Of a DNA stretch of 39,296 nucleotides, positions 7,546-16,533 are shown piece by piece. Under the pieces are notes generated by a model. The model ran no database searches, was not told the DNA's origin, and worked only from the letters and a program-made list of their open reading frames with translations. Source of the DNA: Gemmatimonas sp. (GTDB lineage Bacteria > Gemmatimonadota > Gemmatimonadetes > Longimicrobiales > Longimicrobiaceae); the NCBI GenBank assembly GCA_009380025.1, contig WHSP01000023.1, forward strand, positions 1 to 39,296. Direction: 5' to 3'. Position 1 is the stretch's first letter; every line of letters starts with the position of its first letter. Position numbers and translations under genes: made by a program.

Positions 7546-9884
7546 CTCATCTTCGGCGCCCTCTCGTGGCGGCCTTACTCTCCTACCTCGCCGGACTCCT
7601 CCCCACGCTCCGCTTTTCCCCGCCGCTCTCGGTCGCTCTCGGCGTTCTCCTGGCGGGCCTGGTCGCCGCCTTCCTGATCGGTCGAGCACCTCGCGGGGGA
7701 ACAGCCTCCTGGCCGATCCTACTGGCCTTCGGAGCCTGCGGGGCAAGCGTCGGCACCCTCGCGGCACGAGAGGTCGAACAGGATTGCCGCAGCCAATTCC
7801 GTGACGGTGAGCCGATCTCCGTGGTTGGCCTCCTCGGAGCGGCTCACCGAGCCTCGCAGGAGGGCGCGCCACCTCCCCTGCTCCCCTTGTTGCGGGCGCG
7901 CCATTCCGAGCGCCCGGGCTGTACCGGCGAGCTACGTATCCGTTTCCCCCCGGACCTGCCGCCGATTCCGGTCGGCGCCCGGATCGAGCTCGTCGGCGCC
8001 TGGCGAACGTTCGATATCGGTGCGGACCGGAGCCTTTGGCCGCGGGACCCACGCTTTCGCGGCTTCGTCCTCGTCGACTCTCTGACGGGGGGTGTACCTT
8101 CCGTATCGGCCGACAATCTGGCACTTCGTCTACGTGCGGGCGCCGATAGGCGATTGGAGCGTCTCTTTCCTCGACACGTCGACCTCGTCGAGGCGCTCGT
8201 CCTCGGCCGCCGCGAATACGTGGACCGAGAACTCCGTGACCGTTTCGCCCGGGCAGGTCTGTCGCATATCCTGGCCATCTCGGGGTTGCACGTCGGGCTC
8301 ATCGCCGCGACGATCCTGCTCATTGCCACTGTGCTCCGGCTCTCGCGGCGCCGGGCGATTACTGCCACACTCTGTGTCACCTGGGCCTACCTGTTGTTGA
8401 TCGGCGCCAGCGCATCTGCTCTGCGCGCCGGCGCCATGATCACCCTCGCCCTGGTCGCCGGTCTGCTACAGCGGCCCTCCGCAGCCGCCCCGATGGTCGC
8501 GGCCGCCGCCTTCCTCATCCTTGCGATTCGGCCCTTGGCCGTCCTGGACCCGGGCTTCCAACTGTCCTTCCTGGGCGTCCTCGGCATTCTCATGCTGCGG
8601 GCGCCTCTCCTCACCCTGGCTCCCGACCGGCTGACCCAGAGGGCGGCCGGCCGCGTGCTCCTCGACGCGTTGGCCGTAGGCCTCGCGGCCTTCCTCGTCA
8701 CGGCGCCGATCGTGGCTCACCACTTCGGTATTGTGGCTCCAATCTCCATTGTCGCTGGGATTCCAGCCGTGCCGTTGATGGGAATGGCGTTGATCGGTGC
8801 CCTCTCAGCCCTCGTCGTCGATCCCGTCGTGCCGCCGCTCGGCAACCTCCTCGCGGACGGGTCCGCGCTTTTCCTCGATCTCCTCGATTCGGTCGCCTCC
8901 CTTGCCGCGGCCGTTCCCTACGGGAACGCAACGGTCACGGGGCCGCCCTGGTGGAGCTGGTCCGTTGCTGCCGCGGTCGGTATCCTGGCCTGGCGACTTG
9001 CCCACTATGGGGGAGCCCGATTCCGTGCCGTCGTCGGAGGGGGGGCCGTCGCCCTCGTCCTCACGATTTGGCCGCTTGCCGTCCGAGCGGCGACGGACGG
9101 CTTTCAAATCCACTTCATCGACGTCGGCCAAGGCGACGCGATCGCCCTTCGGACACCCGGTGGTCGATGGGTGGTCTTCGATGCGGGGCCCGCTTCGAAC
9201 GGCTTCGACGCTGGCGAACGCACAGTCCTTCCGTTCCTACGCGAACGTGGGGCACGGAGGCTGGAGGCCCTCGTGCTCACCCACCCCGACCTCGACCACA
9301 TCGGCGGAGCCGCCGCGCTCCTCCGCTCCATCCCCATTCGTTTCGTATTCGAGCCCGGACTTCCGGTGGGGAAGGACGTCTACCTCGACGTCCTCCGGGG
9401 GATCGAGACGAGCGGGGCCCAGTGGAGGGCAGTCCGCTCTGGACGGGTGATGGAACTGGACGGAGTTCGTTTTGATTTCCTCTGGCCGGACTCACAAACA
9501 GTTGACGTTACAGAGGATGCGAACCAGATTAGCGCGGTAGCCCGCGTGACTTATGGGGAGTTCGCCATGCTCCTGACCGGAGATGCCGGTGTCGAGGTAG
9601 AGGAGATCCTGGTGCGGCGCCACGCTGATGCCCTGGATGTCGATGTGCTCAAGCTCGGCCACCACGGTAGTTCGACCTCTACCGCGGAATCGCTCCTCGC
9701 GGTGGCAACACCCGATCTGGCCGTCGTCTCCGCGGGTCGCCGGAATCGATACGGGCATCCGGCGCCGTCGGTCATCGAGCGCGTGAGCCGGAGCGGGATT
9801 GCGGTCGCGCGAACCGACCGCGAGGGTAGCGTTACCATTGACGTACGGCCGGGCGGCGTGGTGTGGTCGCGACCGCAGTGGTGA
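7542..9884 (+). CDS. comEC: ComEC/Rec2-type DNA uptake channel protein
   Basis: The 780-residue membrane protein has the three-part ComEC layout. There is an N-terminal DUF4131 region with two or three helices, a central Competence domain made of many transmembrane helices (about residues 220-500), and a C-terminal metallo-beta-lactamase-like domain (about 520-780). The last domain shows THPDLDHIGG, LTGDAG and LGHHGSS, the expected ligands of this fold. ComEC carries single-stranded DNA across the inner membrane during natural transformation, with the C-terminal domain as a presumed nuclease. The GTG start overlaps the previous stop. No other competence genes are nearby. Confidence 0.9.
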   Translation: MTHLRRPLVAALLSYLAGLLPTLRFSPPLSVALGVLLAGLVAAFLIGRAPRGGTASWPILLAFGACGASVGTLAAREVEQDCRSQFRDGEPISVVGLLGAAHRASQEGAPPPLLPLLRARHSERPGCTGELRIRFPPDLPPIPVGARIELVGAWRTFDIGADRSLWPRDPRFRGFVLVDSLTGGVPSVSADNLALRLRAGADRRLERLFPRHVDLVEALVLGRREYVDRELRDRFARAGLSHILAISGLHVGLIAATILLIATVLRLSRRRAITATLCVTWAYLLLIGASASALRAGAMITLALVAGLLQRPSAAAPMVAAAAFLILAIRPLAVLDPGFQLSFLGVLGILMLRAPLLTLAPDRLTQRAAGRVLLDALAVGLAAFLVTAPIVAHHFGIVAPISIVAGIPAVPLMGMALIGALSALVVDPVVPPLGNLLADGSALFLDLLDSVASLAAAVPYGNATVTGPPWWSWSVAAAVGILAWRLAHYGGARFRAVVGGGAVALVLTIWPLAVRAATDGFQIHFIDVGQGDAIALRTPGGRWVVFDAGPASNGFDAGERTVLPFLRERGARRLEALVLTHPDLDHIGGAAALLRSIPIRFVFEPGLPVGKDVYLDVLRGIETSGAQWRAVRSGRVMELDGVRFDFLWPDSQTVDVTEDANQISAVARVTYGEFAMLLTGDAGVEVEEILVRRHADALDVDVLKLGHHGSSTSTAESLLAVATPDLAVVSAGRRNRYGHPAPSVIERVSRSGIAVARTDREGSVTIDVRPGGVVWSRPQW

Positions 9885-9885
9885 G

Positions 9886-10290
9886 ATGATCGAGTGGATC
9901 CGTGGGGCGATCCTCGGCGCCCAGGTTGTGCCCTCGGCCACACCCGCGATCGATGCGTTGCCGAAGCGGGTCGTCCTCCGTCGGGGCCGCCTCGTTCCGT
10001 GGCTAGGTGGCCGCCTCTCGGGCATGGGCGCTCCGGCCGCAGCCGTGACGATTGGGCGGACGATCATCCTGCGGCCCGGCGTAGACCTGACTCCCGGCCT
10101 GCTCGCGCACGAGTTGGCGCACGTTCGACAGTGGGAGAGTGACCTGCTCTTTCCGATTCGATACTCGTGGGCGACCTTTCGCCACGGATATCGCGACAAC
10201 CCTTACGAGGTGGAGGCGCGCGAGGCGGAGGTCTCGGGTGCCACTGCCGACTCCGACCAGGAAGCGATCGAATGGAACGATCCGTCGTAA
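9886..10290 (+). CDS. Small HExxH putative zinc metallopeptidase-like protein
   Basis: The 134-residue protein is unnamed. It has the zinc-peptidase signature HELAH at residues 75-79, and glutamates in NPYEVEAREAE (residues 105-115) that could supply a third ligand. The pattern (LLAHELAHVRQWE, then a conserved NPxEVEA) is recognisable from small DUF4157-like or hypothetical bacterial proteins of unknown role. No signal peptide is evident. The ATG at 9886 directly follows the comEC stop, and the end overlaps the fbp start by 19 bases, so it is embedded in the operon. Peptidase activity is an inference from the motif only. Confidence 0.72.
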   Translation: MIEWIRGAILGAQVVPSATPAIDALPKRVVLRRGRLVPWLGGRLSGMGAPAAAVTIGRTIILRPGVDLTPGLLAHELAHVRQWESDLLFPIRYSWATFRHGYRDNPYEVEAREAEVSGATADSDQEAIEWNDPS

Positions 10291-11312
10291 CCATCGAGCG
10301 GCACATCCTCGAAGCCGAGCGACAATTTCCCGAAGCAACCGGGGCGCTCAGCAACATCCTCTACGACCTGGCGTTGGCAGCGAAGCTGATCACGAGGGAA
10401 GTTCGCCGTGCCGGGCTGGTCGACATCATCGGTAAGACCGGCGCGGTAAACGTTCACGGAGATCAGGTCAAGAAGCTCGACGAGTACGCTGACGAGGTGA
10501 TCTTCCGAGCTCTCGACCACTGCGGCCACCTCTGCGTCATGGCCTCGGAGGAGTCCGAGGGGCTACTCCACATTCCCGGGGAGTTCAGAACCGGGAACTA
10601 CTGCCTGCTCTACGATCCACTCGATGGTTCGTCCAACATCGACGCCAACATCTCGGTCGGGACGATCTTCTCCATCCATCGAAAGGTGAGTGCTGGGCCG
10701 GCCGGTACGCTGGAAGATTGCCTTCAGCCTGGATCGCGCCAGGTCGCCGCGGGCTACGTGCTCTATGGTTCCTCGACGATGCTCGTCTATACGACGGGCA
10801 ACGGCGTGCACGGCTTCACCCTCGATCCCTCGATTGGCGAGTTCATCCTCTCCCACCCCTGGATGCGCATCCCCTCGCCCGGGCAGAGGATCTTCAGCGC
10901 CAACGAAGGCAACTTCGTCAATTGGTCGTCCCGTCAGCAGAATCTGCTAAACCACCTCAAAGGCCTCGACGGGGTGAGCCAGAACCCGTTCTCCGCTCGC
11001 TACGTCGGGTCCATGGTTGCCGATGTCCACCGCACTCTCCTCTACGGCGGCCTCTTCATGTATCCTGGGGAAAAGCAGAACCCGAAGGGCAAACTTCGTC
11101 TGCTCTATGAGGCATCGCCGATGGCCATGCTGATCGAGCAGGCCGGCGGCCGCGCCACGGACGGAGAACGCCCGATCCTCGACGTCCAGCCTACCGACCT
11201 TCACGAGAAGACGCCGCTCTTCCTCGGGTCCCTCGAATACATGGACCTCGTCGACCGGTTCTTGCCTCCGTCCGACGAATCTCTCGAGGCGGTGCCGATG
11301 AGCGCCTCCTGA
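10272..11312 (+). CDS. fbp: Fructose-1,6-bisphosphatase class I
   Basis: The 346-residue enzyme hydrolyses fructose-1,6-bisphosphate to fructose-6-phosphate, the irreversible step of gluconeogenesis. The metal-binding elements are present: EESEG near residue 96-100 and the class I signature DPLDGSSNID near 116-125. The C-terminal half carries NPKGKLRLLYEASPMAMLIEQAGG, which holds the conserved substrate and metal residues. The ATG at 10272 gives a normal class I N-terminus (TIERHILE). It overlaps the preceding small gene by 19 bases. It faces ppdK across a shared terminator, and both genes serve sugar synthesis from C3/C4 acids. Confidence 0.95.
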   Translation: MERSVVTIERHILEAERQFPEATGALSNILYDLALAAKLITREVRRAGLVDIIGKTGAVNVHGDQVKKLDEYADEVIFRALDHCGHLCVMASEESEGLLHIPGEFRTGNYCLLYDPLDGSSNIDANISVGTIFSIHRKVSAGPAGTLEDCLQPGSRQVAAGYVLYGSSTMLVYTTGNGVHGFTLDPSIGEFILSHPWMRIPSPGQRIFSANEGNFVNWSSRQQNLLNHLKGLDGVSQNPFSARYVGSMVADVHRTLLYGGLFMYPGEKQNPKGKLRLLYEASPMAMLIEQAGGRATDGERPILDVQPTDLHEKTPLFLGSLEYMDLVDRFLPPSDESLEAVPMSAS

Positions 11313-11386
11313 GGGTTGCAGCGGGGCTGCAACGCAACGGTCCAGAAACCCGAGCGCAACCGGACTGGTTTCTTCGGAGACCAAAC

Positions 11387-11424
11387 GAAAGAGGGCCCCC
11401 GGGACGAAAAGGGAGCCCTCTTTC
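11387..11424. terminator. Bidirectional terminator between fbp and ppdK
   Basis: GAAAGAGGGC at 11387-11396 and GCCCTCTTTC at 11415-11424 make a perfect 10-bp stem whose A/T-rich base gives a U-rich 3' arm in either direction. It sits between the convergent stops of fbp (+) and ppdK (-), so it probably serves both. Confidence 0.8.
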
Positions 11425-11461
11425 AGACCGGGCAGTGAATCCTACTCGCTGCTGACAATGC

Positions 11462-14140
11462 TCATGCGCCGGCCATTGCGGCGGCAGACACCGTCGCCAT
11501 CGGCCCATTCGCCTGCGCCGTCTTGATGGCGACGTGCGCCGCGGCAAGCCGGGCCACTGGAACCCGATATGGCGAGCAAGACACGTAATCGAGGCCGGTC
11601 CGATGGAAGAAATCGATCGAGTTGGGATCCCCTCCGTGCTCGCCACAGACGCCGACCTTCAACTCTGGCCTCGCCTCTCGACCCAGCCTCGTTCCAAGTT
11701 CGACGAGCTTGCCAACCCCCTCGATATCCAGACTCTGGAACGGGTCATGGGGAAGAATCCCCTCCTCGATGTAGCGGGGCAGGAAGCTGCCGGCATCATC
11801 TCGTGAAAGTCCCAGGGTCGTCTGCGTCAAATCGTTGGTACCGAAGGAGAAGAAATCAGCCTCGGTGGCAATCTCGTCGGCGGTAAGCGCCGCACGAGGG
11901 AGCTCGATCATCGTACCGATCACATAGTCGACCTTAGCGTTGCATCTCGAAAGCACCTCCTGACCGACCTCCTCGATCAGTCGTCTCTGCCTGCGGAGCT
12001 CTTCGACGGTTCCGACGAGGGGAACCATGATCTCGGCTACTGGCGTCACCCCTTCCTTCTGAACGTTCACTGCCGCCTCGAAGATCGCGCGCGCCTGCAT
12101 CCGCGTGATCTCAGGGATCGTGATGCCCAGCCTCACCCCTCGGTGCCCCAGCATCGGATTTGCCTCACGATGCTGGTCCACGAGGCCTCTCAACTTCGCC
12201 GCATCGATGCCCATCTTCTTCGAAAGGCTCTTGATCTCGGCACCGCCCATCGGCAGGAACTCGTGCAGGGGCGGGTCGAGAAGCCGAATCGTCACGGGCA
12301 GGCCATCCATCGCCCGGAAGATCCCTTCGAAGTCTTCCCTCTGCATCGGCAGCAACTTCTCGAGCGCGCGGTGGCGGCCGGTTCCGTTCTCGGAGAGGAT
12401 CATCTCGCGAACCGCGTCGATGCGTCCCTCCTCGAAGAACATGTGCTCCGTCCGACACAAGCCGATCCCCGCCGCGCCAAACTTCCGGGCCCTCTCGGCA
12501 TCCTTCGGGGTGTCGGCGTTGGCCCGCACACTGAGACGACGTGCCTCGTCGGCCCAAATCATCAGCTTCTGGAAGTCCTCGCCGAGCTCGGCCTCGACCG
12601 TCGGTACCTTCCCCCGGATCACGCGACCCGTCGACCCGTCGAGGGTGATCCATTCATTGTGGCGGACTACGTCGTCACCTACCGAAAACCGCCCGTACGC
12701 CTCATCGATCTGGACCCCCGCCGCTCCGGCAACGCAGCACTTCCCCATTCCTCGGGCGACGACGGCCGCGTGAGACGTCATTCCGCCACGGCAAGTCAGA
12801 ATTGCCTTGGACGCTACCATTCCCTCGAAGTCCTCCGGCGACGTTTCGCGCCGAACGAGGATTACCGAATCGCCCGCCGCACCCCTCGTGGCCGCCTCCT
12901 CGGGGTTGAAGACCACCCGACCCGAGGCCGCACCCGGAGCCGCCGGCAGGCCGGCCGTCAGCACTTCCAACGATGCGTTCGGATCGATCGTCGGGTGCAG
13001 GAGCTGGTGTAGCTGGCTGGGCTCCACCCGAAGGACGGCCTCGTCCTTATCGATCAGGCCCTCCTCTTCCATCTCTACCGCGATCCGGACGGCCGCTGCG
13101 GCTGACCTCTTCCCGGTTCGCGTCTGGAGCATGTACAACGTCCCACGCTCGACGGTGAACTCCAGGTCCTGCATCTCGCGATAGTGCTGTTCGAGAGTCT
13201 TCCCCGCGGCCACGAGCTGTTCGTACGCCTCCGGGAACACCTTCATCATCTCCCGAATGGGGAGTGGATCACGAATGCCTGCGACCACGTCCTCACCCTG
13301 GGCATTGATCAGGAACTCACCGAAGAACTCCGCCTCACCCGTCGACGGATCGCGCGTGAACGCAACGCCCGTCCCCGAGTCCGGGCCGAGGTTGCCGAAA
13401 ACCATCGCCATCACGGTCACGCCGGTTCCCAGATCGTCCGGGATCCCGTTCACCTTTCGGTACGCGATTGCCCGCGGCGTCTTCCAGGAGTCGAAAACGG
13501 CTCGAATCGCCCCCCAAAGCTGCTCCGCCGGCTCCTCCGGGAACGGTTCGCCCGTCCCCTCCTGCGCCAGATCCTTGAACTGCTGCACCAGCACACGCAG
13601 ATCGTTCGCATTGAGCTCGGTGTCCTCCTTGACACCGCGCCCTCTCTTCCGCTCTTCGAGGAGGTGCTCGAAACGATCCGCCTTGATCCCCAGCACGACG
13701 TTGCCGTACATGTGCACGAAGCGACGATAGGAATCGTAGGCGAACCGGTCGTTCTGCGAGTCGCGGGCAAGTGCTTCCACCGTCTCGTCGTTTAATCCGA
13801 GGTTCAGGATGGTGTCCATCATCCCCGGCATCGAGACCGCCGCCCCCGATCGCACCGAGACCAGCAGCGGCGCACTGCTTCTTCCGAACGTCCGCTTCGT
13901 CGACTCCTCCATCCGCCGCAGGTTGCTCTCGACCTCCTGAACCAGTCCCGCGGGAAGATCACCCCGCCGCATATACTGCCGGCACGCCTCGGTGGTGATG
14001 GTGAACCCCGGCGGAACAGGAACCCCGATCCGGGTCATTTCGGCCAGATTCGCACCCTTCCCACCCAGCAAACCCATCTGCTCGCGGGTGCCATCCGCCC
14101 CCCCACCGCCAAAGAAGTACACCCACCGCTGCGACGACAT
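11462..14140 (-). CDS. ppdK: Pyruvate, phosphate dikinase
   Basis: The 892-residue protein interconverts pyruvate, ATP and phosphate with PEP, AMP and pyrophosphate. It has the normal length and order of domains. An N-terminal ATP-grasp domain begins FFGGGGADGT...GGKGANLAEM. A central swivelling domain carries the phospho-histidine signature GGMTSHAAVVARGMG. A C-terminal PEP/pyruvate TIM barrel ends with the cysteine motif VGVCGEHGGDP. The start at 14140 is chosen because AGGAG lies just upstream and the product begins like other PPDKs; upstream codons in frame run into the pruA end. Paired with fbp it points to gluconeogenesis. Confidence 0.97.
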   Translation of the reverse strand: MSSQRWVYFFGGGGADGTREQMGLLGGKGANLAEMTRIGVPVPPGFTITTEACRQYMRRGDLPAGLVQEVESNLRRMEESTKRTFGRSSAPLLVSVRSGAAVSMPGMMDTILNLGLNDETVEALARDSQNDRFAYDSYRRFVHMYGNVVLGIKADRFEHLLEERKRGRGVKEDTELNANDLRVLVQQFKDLAQEGTGEPFPEEPAEQLWGAIRAVFDSWKTPRAIAYRKVNGIPDDLGTGVTVMAMVFGNLGPDSGTGVAFTRDPSTGEAEFFGEFLINAQGEDVVAGIRDPLPIREMMKVFPEAYEQLVAAGKTLEQHYREMQDLEFTVERGTLYMLQTRTGKRSAAAAVRIAVEMEEEGLIDKDEAVLRVEPSQLHQLLHPTIDPNASLEVLTAGLPAAPGAASGRVVFNPEEAATRGAAGDSVILVRRETSPEDFEGMVASKAILTCRGGMTSHAAVVARGMGKCCVAGAAGVQIDEAYGRFSVGDDVVRHNEWITLDGSTGRVIRGKVPTVEAELGEDFQKLMIWADEARRLSVRANADTPKDAERARKFGAAGIGLCRTEHMFFEEGRIDAVREMILSENGTGRHRALEKLLPMQREDFEGIFRAMDGLPVTIRLLDPPLHEFLPMGGAEIKSLSKKMGIDAAKLRGLVDQHREANPMLGHRGVRLGITIPEITRMQARAIFEAAVNVQKEGVTPVAEIMVPLVGTVEELRRQRRLIEEVGQEVLSRCNAKVDYVIGTMIELPRAALTADEIATEADFFSFGTNDLTQTTLGLSRDDAGSFLPRYIEEGILPHDPFQSLDIEGVGKLVELGTRLGREARPELKVGVCGEHGGDPNSIDFFHRTGLDYVSCSPYRVPVARLAAAHVAIKTAQANGPMATVSAAAMAGA

Positions 14141-14271
14141 AGTCTCTCCTTGCAAAATGTATCGGACTCGCCTTCGAGCCCCGCGTCGACCGCTCGGTGC
14201 GGACCTTCGGCTATCAGCGAGCGGTTTCGCGAAGCTGAGGGACCGAACGGATCGGATAGCTGATCGCCCTT

Positions 14272-15900
14272 CTACGAATCCGCCATGAACGGATAGCCGA
14301 ACGCCTTCGCCGGCACGAAGGTCTCCTTCACGGTTCGCGGGCTCACCCATCGCTGCAGGTTGAAAATCGATCCCGCCTTGTCGTTCGTTCCGCTCGCGCG
14401 GCTCCCTCCGAAGGGCTGCTGACCGACCACGGCACCGGTCGGCTTATCGTTGATGTAGAAGTTCCCGGCGGCATTCCTCAGTGTCGTAGATGCCTCCCGG
14501 ATCGCCCGCCGGTCAGTCGCGAACACGGCACCGGTAAGCGCGTAGGGCGTAGACCGGTCGACGATCGATAGTGTCTGTGTCCACCGCTCGTCAGGATAGA
14601 CGTGAACGGCGACGACAGGCCCGAAGACCTCTTCGCACATCAGCCGATAGGAGGGATCCGAAACCTGCACGAGCGTGGGTTCTACGAAATAGCCCTCCCG
14701 GTCGTCCCACCCTCCCCCGGCCAGGATCTCGACGCTCGAAGCCGTTTTCGCGTGCTCGACGTACTCGGTGATCTTGTCGAACGCCGTTCGGTCGATGACC
14801 GCACCCATGAAGTTGCGGAAATCCCTTGGATCTCCCATGCGGATGTCATCGATCATCTCCAGCGTGCGCTCTCGCACCTCCGGCCAGAGCGACGCGGGAA
14901 TGAATACGCGGGACGCCGCGCTGCACTTCTGGCCCTGATACTCGTACCCACCGCGCACGATGCTCACCGCCACAGCCTCCGGATCGGCGCTCGCGTGCGC
15001 GAGGATGAAGTCCTTCCCACCTGTCTCGCCCACCAATCGCGGATAGCCGCGATAGCTCGAGATTCGCTCCCCGACCTGCTTCCAGATCGACTGGAAAACC
15101 TCGGTCGAGCCCGTATAGTGGATCCCCGCCAGCCCCGGGCTGCTGAGGACGACTTCCGTGATGCTGCGGGCGTGGCCTGGAACGAAATTGACGACCCCCG
15201 GTGGCAACCCCGCCGCCTCCAGCAACTTGACGATCTGATAGCCGCTGTAGATTGCCTTGTCCGAAGGCTTCCACACGGAGACGTTACCCATCAGCGCCGG
15301 CGCTCCCGGCAGGTTGCCCGCAATCGCCGTGAAATTGAACGGCGTGATCGCGTAGACGAACCCCTCCAGTGGCCGATACTCCATGCGGTTCCAGATGCCC
15401 GGCGCAGAGTTCGGCTGTTCGGTATACAGCCGCGCCGCGAAATGGGCGTTGAACCGCAGGAAGTCGATCAGCTCGCAAGCGCTGTCGATCTCCGCCTGCT
15501 GCGCCGTCTTGCTCTGTCCGAGCATAGTGGCCGCGTTGAGCCGGGCGCGCCAACTCGTCGACAGCAGCTCGGCCGCCTTGAGGAACACGGCGATCCGGTC
15601 CTCCCACGGCCATTCCGCCCACTCTCTCCCGGCTTCCAGGGCGCTTCGAATCGCCCTCTCGATCTCCGCTCGGCCAGCTCGATGCCATGTCGCCAGCACG
15701 TGCCCGTGGGCATGCGGCATCGTCGACTCCGCGATGTCACCGGTGCGGACCTCCTGCCCTCCGATGACGAGCGGAATCTCGATCCGCTCGTCCGCCATCC
15801 GCTTCAGAGTCGCCTTCAACTCCTGTCTTTCCGCGCTCCCCGGCTCGTAAGACAGAACTGACTCGTTCCGAGGCGTCGGGACGCTCGGGATACCACTCAT
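14272..15900 (-). CDS. pruA: L-glutamate gamma-semialdehyde dehydrogenase
   Basis: The 542-residue protein belongs to the aldehyde dehydrogenase family, delta-1-pyrroline-5-carboxylate dehydrogenase type. It oxidises glutamate semialdehyde to glutamate with NAD+, the second step of proline catabolism. Active-site landmarks are the glutamate in VGETGGKD and the nucleophile cysteine in YEYQGQKCSAASR. The C-terminal GQQPFGGSRASGTNDKAG is typical of the monofunctional P5C dehydrogenases. An AGGAGG lies six bases before the ATG at 15900. The first step enzyme, proline dehydrogenase, is not in the window. It is followed on the same strand, after 131 bp, by ppdK. Confidence 0.95.
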   Translation of the reverse strand: MSGIPSVPTPRNESVLSYEPGSAERQELKATLKRMADERIEIPLVIGGQEVRTGDIAESTMPHAHGHVLATWHRAGRAEIERAIRSALEAGREWAEWPWEDRIAVFLKAAELLSTSWRARLNAATMLGQSKTAQQAEIDSACELIDFLRFNAHFAARLYTEQPNSAPGIWNRMEYRPLEGFVYAITPFNFTAIAGNLPGAPALMGNVSVWKPSDKAIYSGYQIVKLLEAAGLPPGVVNFVPGHARSITEVVLSSPGLAGIHYTGSTEVFQSIWKQVGERISSYRGYPRLVGETGGKDFILAHASADPEAVAVSIVRGGYEYQGQKCSAASRVFIPASLWPEVRERTLEMIDDIRMGDPRDFRNFMGAVIDRTAFDKITEYVEHAKTASSVEILAGGGWDDREGYFVEPTLVQVSDPSYRLMCEEVFGPVVAVHVYPDERWTQTLSIVDRSTPYALTGAVFATDRRAIREASTTLRNAAGNFYINDKPTGAVVGQQPFGGSRASGTNDKAGSIFNLQRWVSPRTVKETFVPAKAFGYPFMADS

Positions 15901-16029
15901 CTTGCCTCCTTCCTGACGAACGGACTAAGGATTCTACTGCGCCCTTTATCCTCCCGCCACCTTTGCGGGCACAACCTGGGCCGATCCGGGGTAAACCCGA
16001 GAGCGCCAACGCCTTCCGTGGTGCCGCGC

Positions 16030-16058
16030 TTGACCCTGTTTTTTGCCCCGGATAGATT
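16030..16058 (+). promoter_or_regulatory. Sigma-70-type promoter of Nfu-like gene
   Basis: TTGACC at 16030-16035 and TAGATT at 16053-16058 are separated by 17 bp, placing the transcript start near 16065. The sequence CTTGACC-NN-GTTTTTTG here repeats the -35 region of the promoter at 1365. Confidence 0.6.
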
Positions 16059-16099
16059 GGCAGAGGATGATGCGAACGTCACTACCGACTCGGACCGAG

Positions 16100-16330
16100 A
16101 TGACGATACCGAAGCGGATCGAGAATGAGCTCGAGGCGATCCGCCCCGCTCTTCAGATCGATGGCGGGGACGTTGAGTTCGTTGGGTTCAGTGGCGACGA
16201 CGGAGTCGTACAGATTCGGCTGATCGGCGCCTGTGACGCATGTCCCATCTCATCGATGACGGTGAAGAACGGGATCGAACGCCGGATCAGGGCCGCTGTT
16301 CCGGAAGTGACCGAGGTAGCGGTCGTGTGA
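16100..16330 (+). CDS. NifU-like (Nfu) iron-sulfur scaffold protein
   Basis: This is a 76-residue protein consisting of a single NFU domain. It holds the IDGGDVEFV motif near residue 15 and the paired cysteines of GACDACPISS that bind a [4Fe-4S] cluster at the dimer interface. Nfu proteins deliver clusters to target enzymes. ATGs at 16067 and 16070 are in frame, but they sit at the predicted transcription start. The one at 16100 gives a short leader and the usual family N-terminus. A strong terminator follows, and the functionally related Mrp ATPase gene comes next, so Fe-S assembly is clustered here but probably transcribed separately. Confidence 0.88.
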   Translation: MTIPKRIENELEAIRPALQIDGGDVEFVGFSGDDGVVQIRLIGACDACPISSMTVKNGIERRIRAAVPEVTEVAVV

Positions 16331-16381
16331 GGCTGAGCGGAAGGGTCGCGGGGTCGCGTTTCCTGCCGGACCGTCGATCTG

Positions 16382-16417
16382 CCGGCGCTCGATCCGAGCG
16401 TCGGTTTCTTTTTTCTT
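16382..16417 (+). terminator. Rho-independent terminator after Nfu gene
   Basis: CCGGCGCTCG at 16382-16391 pairs with CGAGCGTCGG at 16395-16404 (10 bp with one G-T wobble, loop ATC). It is followed by TTTCTTTTTTCTT at 16405-16417. This is the clearest intrinsic terminator in the window. Confidence 0.88.
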
Positions 16418-16533
16418 GCCGGAAGAGGTCGTTGGGCGGATGGTAACCCGGGCCCAAGGAATCGTTCGTGCCTCGACGTCGGCCCTCGCGCCGCTGATCG
16501 CTGATAGACGTTAGCTGATAGCCCCAAAATCAT

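Noticed and set aside
12143-13012. Long plus-strand open frame inside ppdK
   Set aside because: It is antisense to well-conserved PPDK sequence; its arginine/histidine-rich translation is typical of a GC-rich shadow frame.
14602-15861. 419-codon plus-strand open frame opposite pruA
   Set aside because: It lies wholly antisense to a clear aldehyde dehydrogenase and has no protein-family features.
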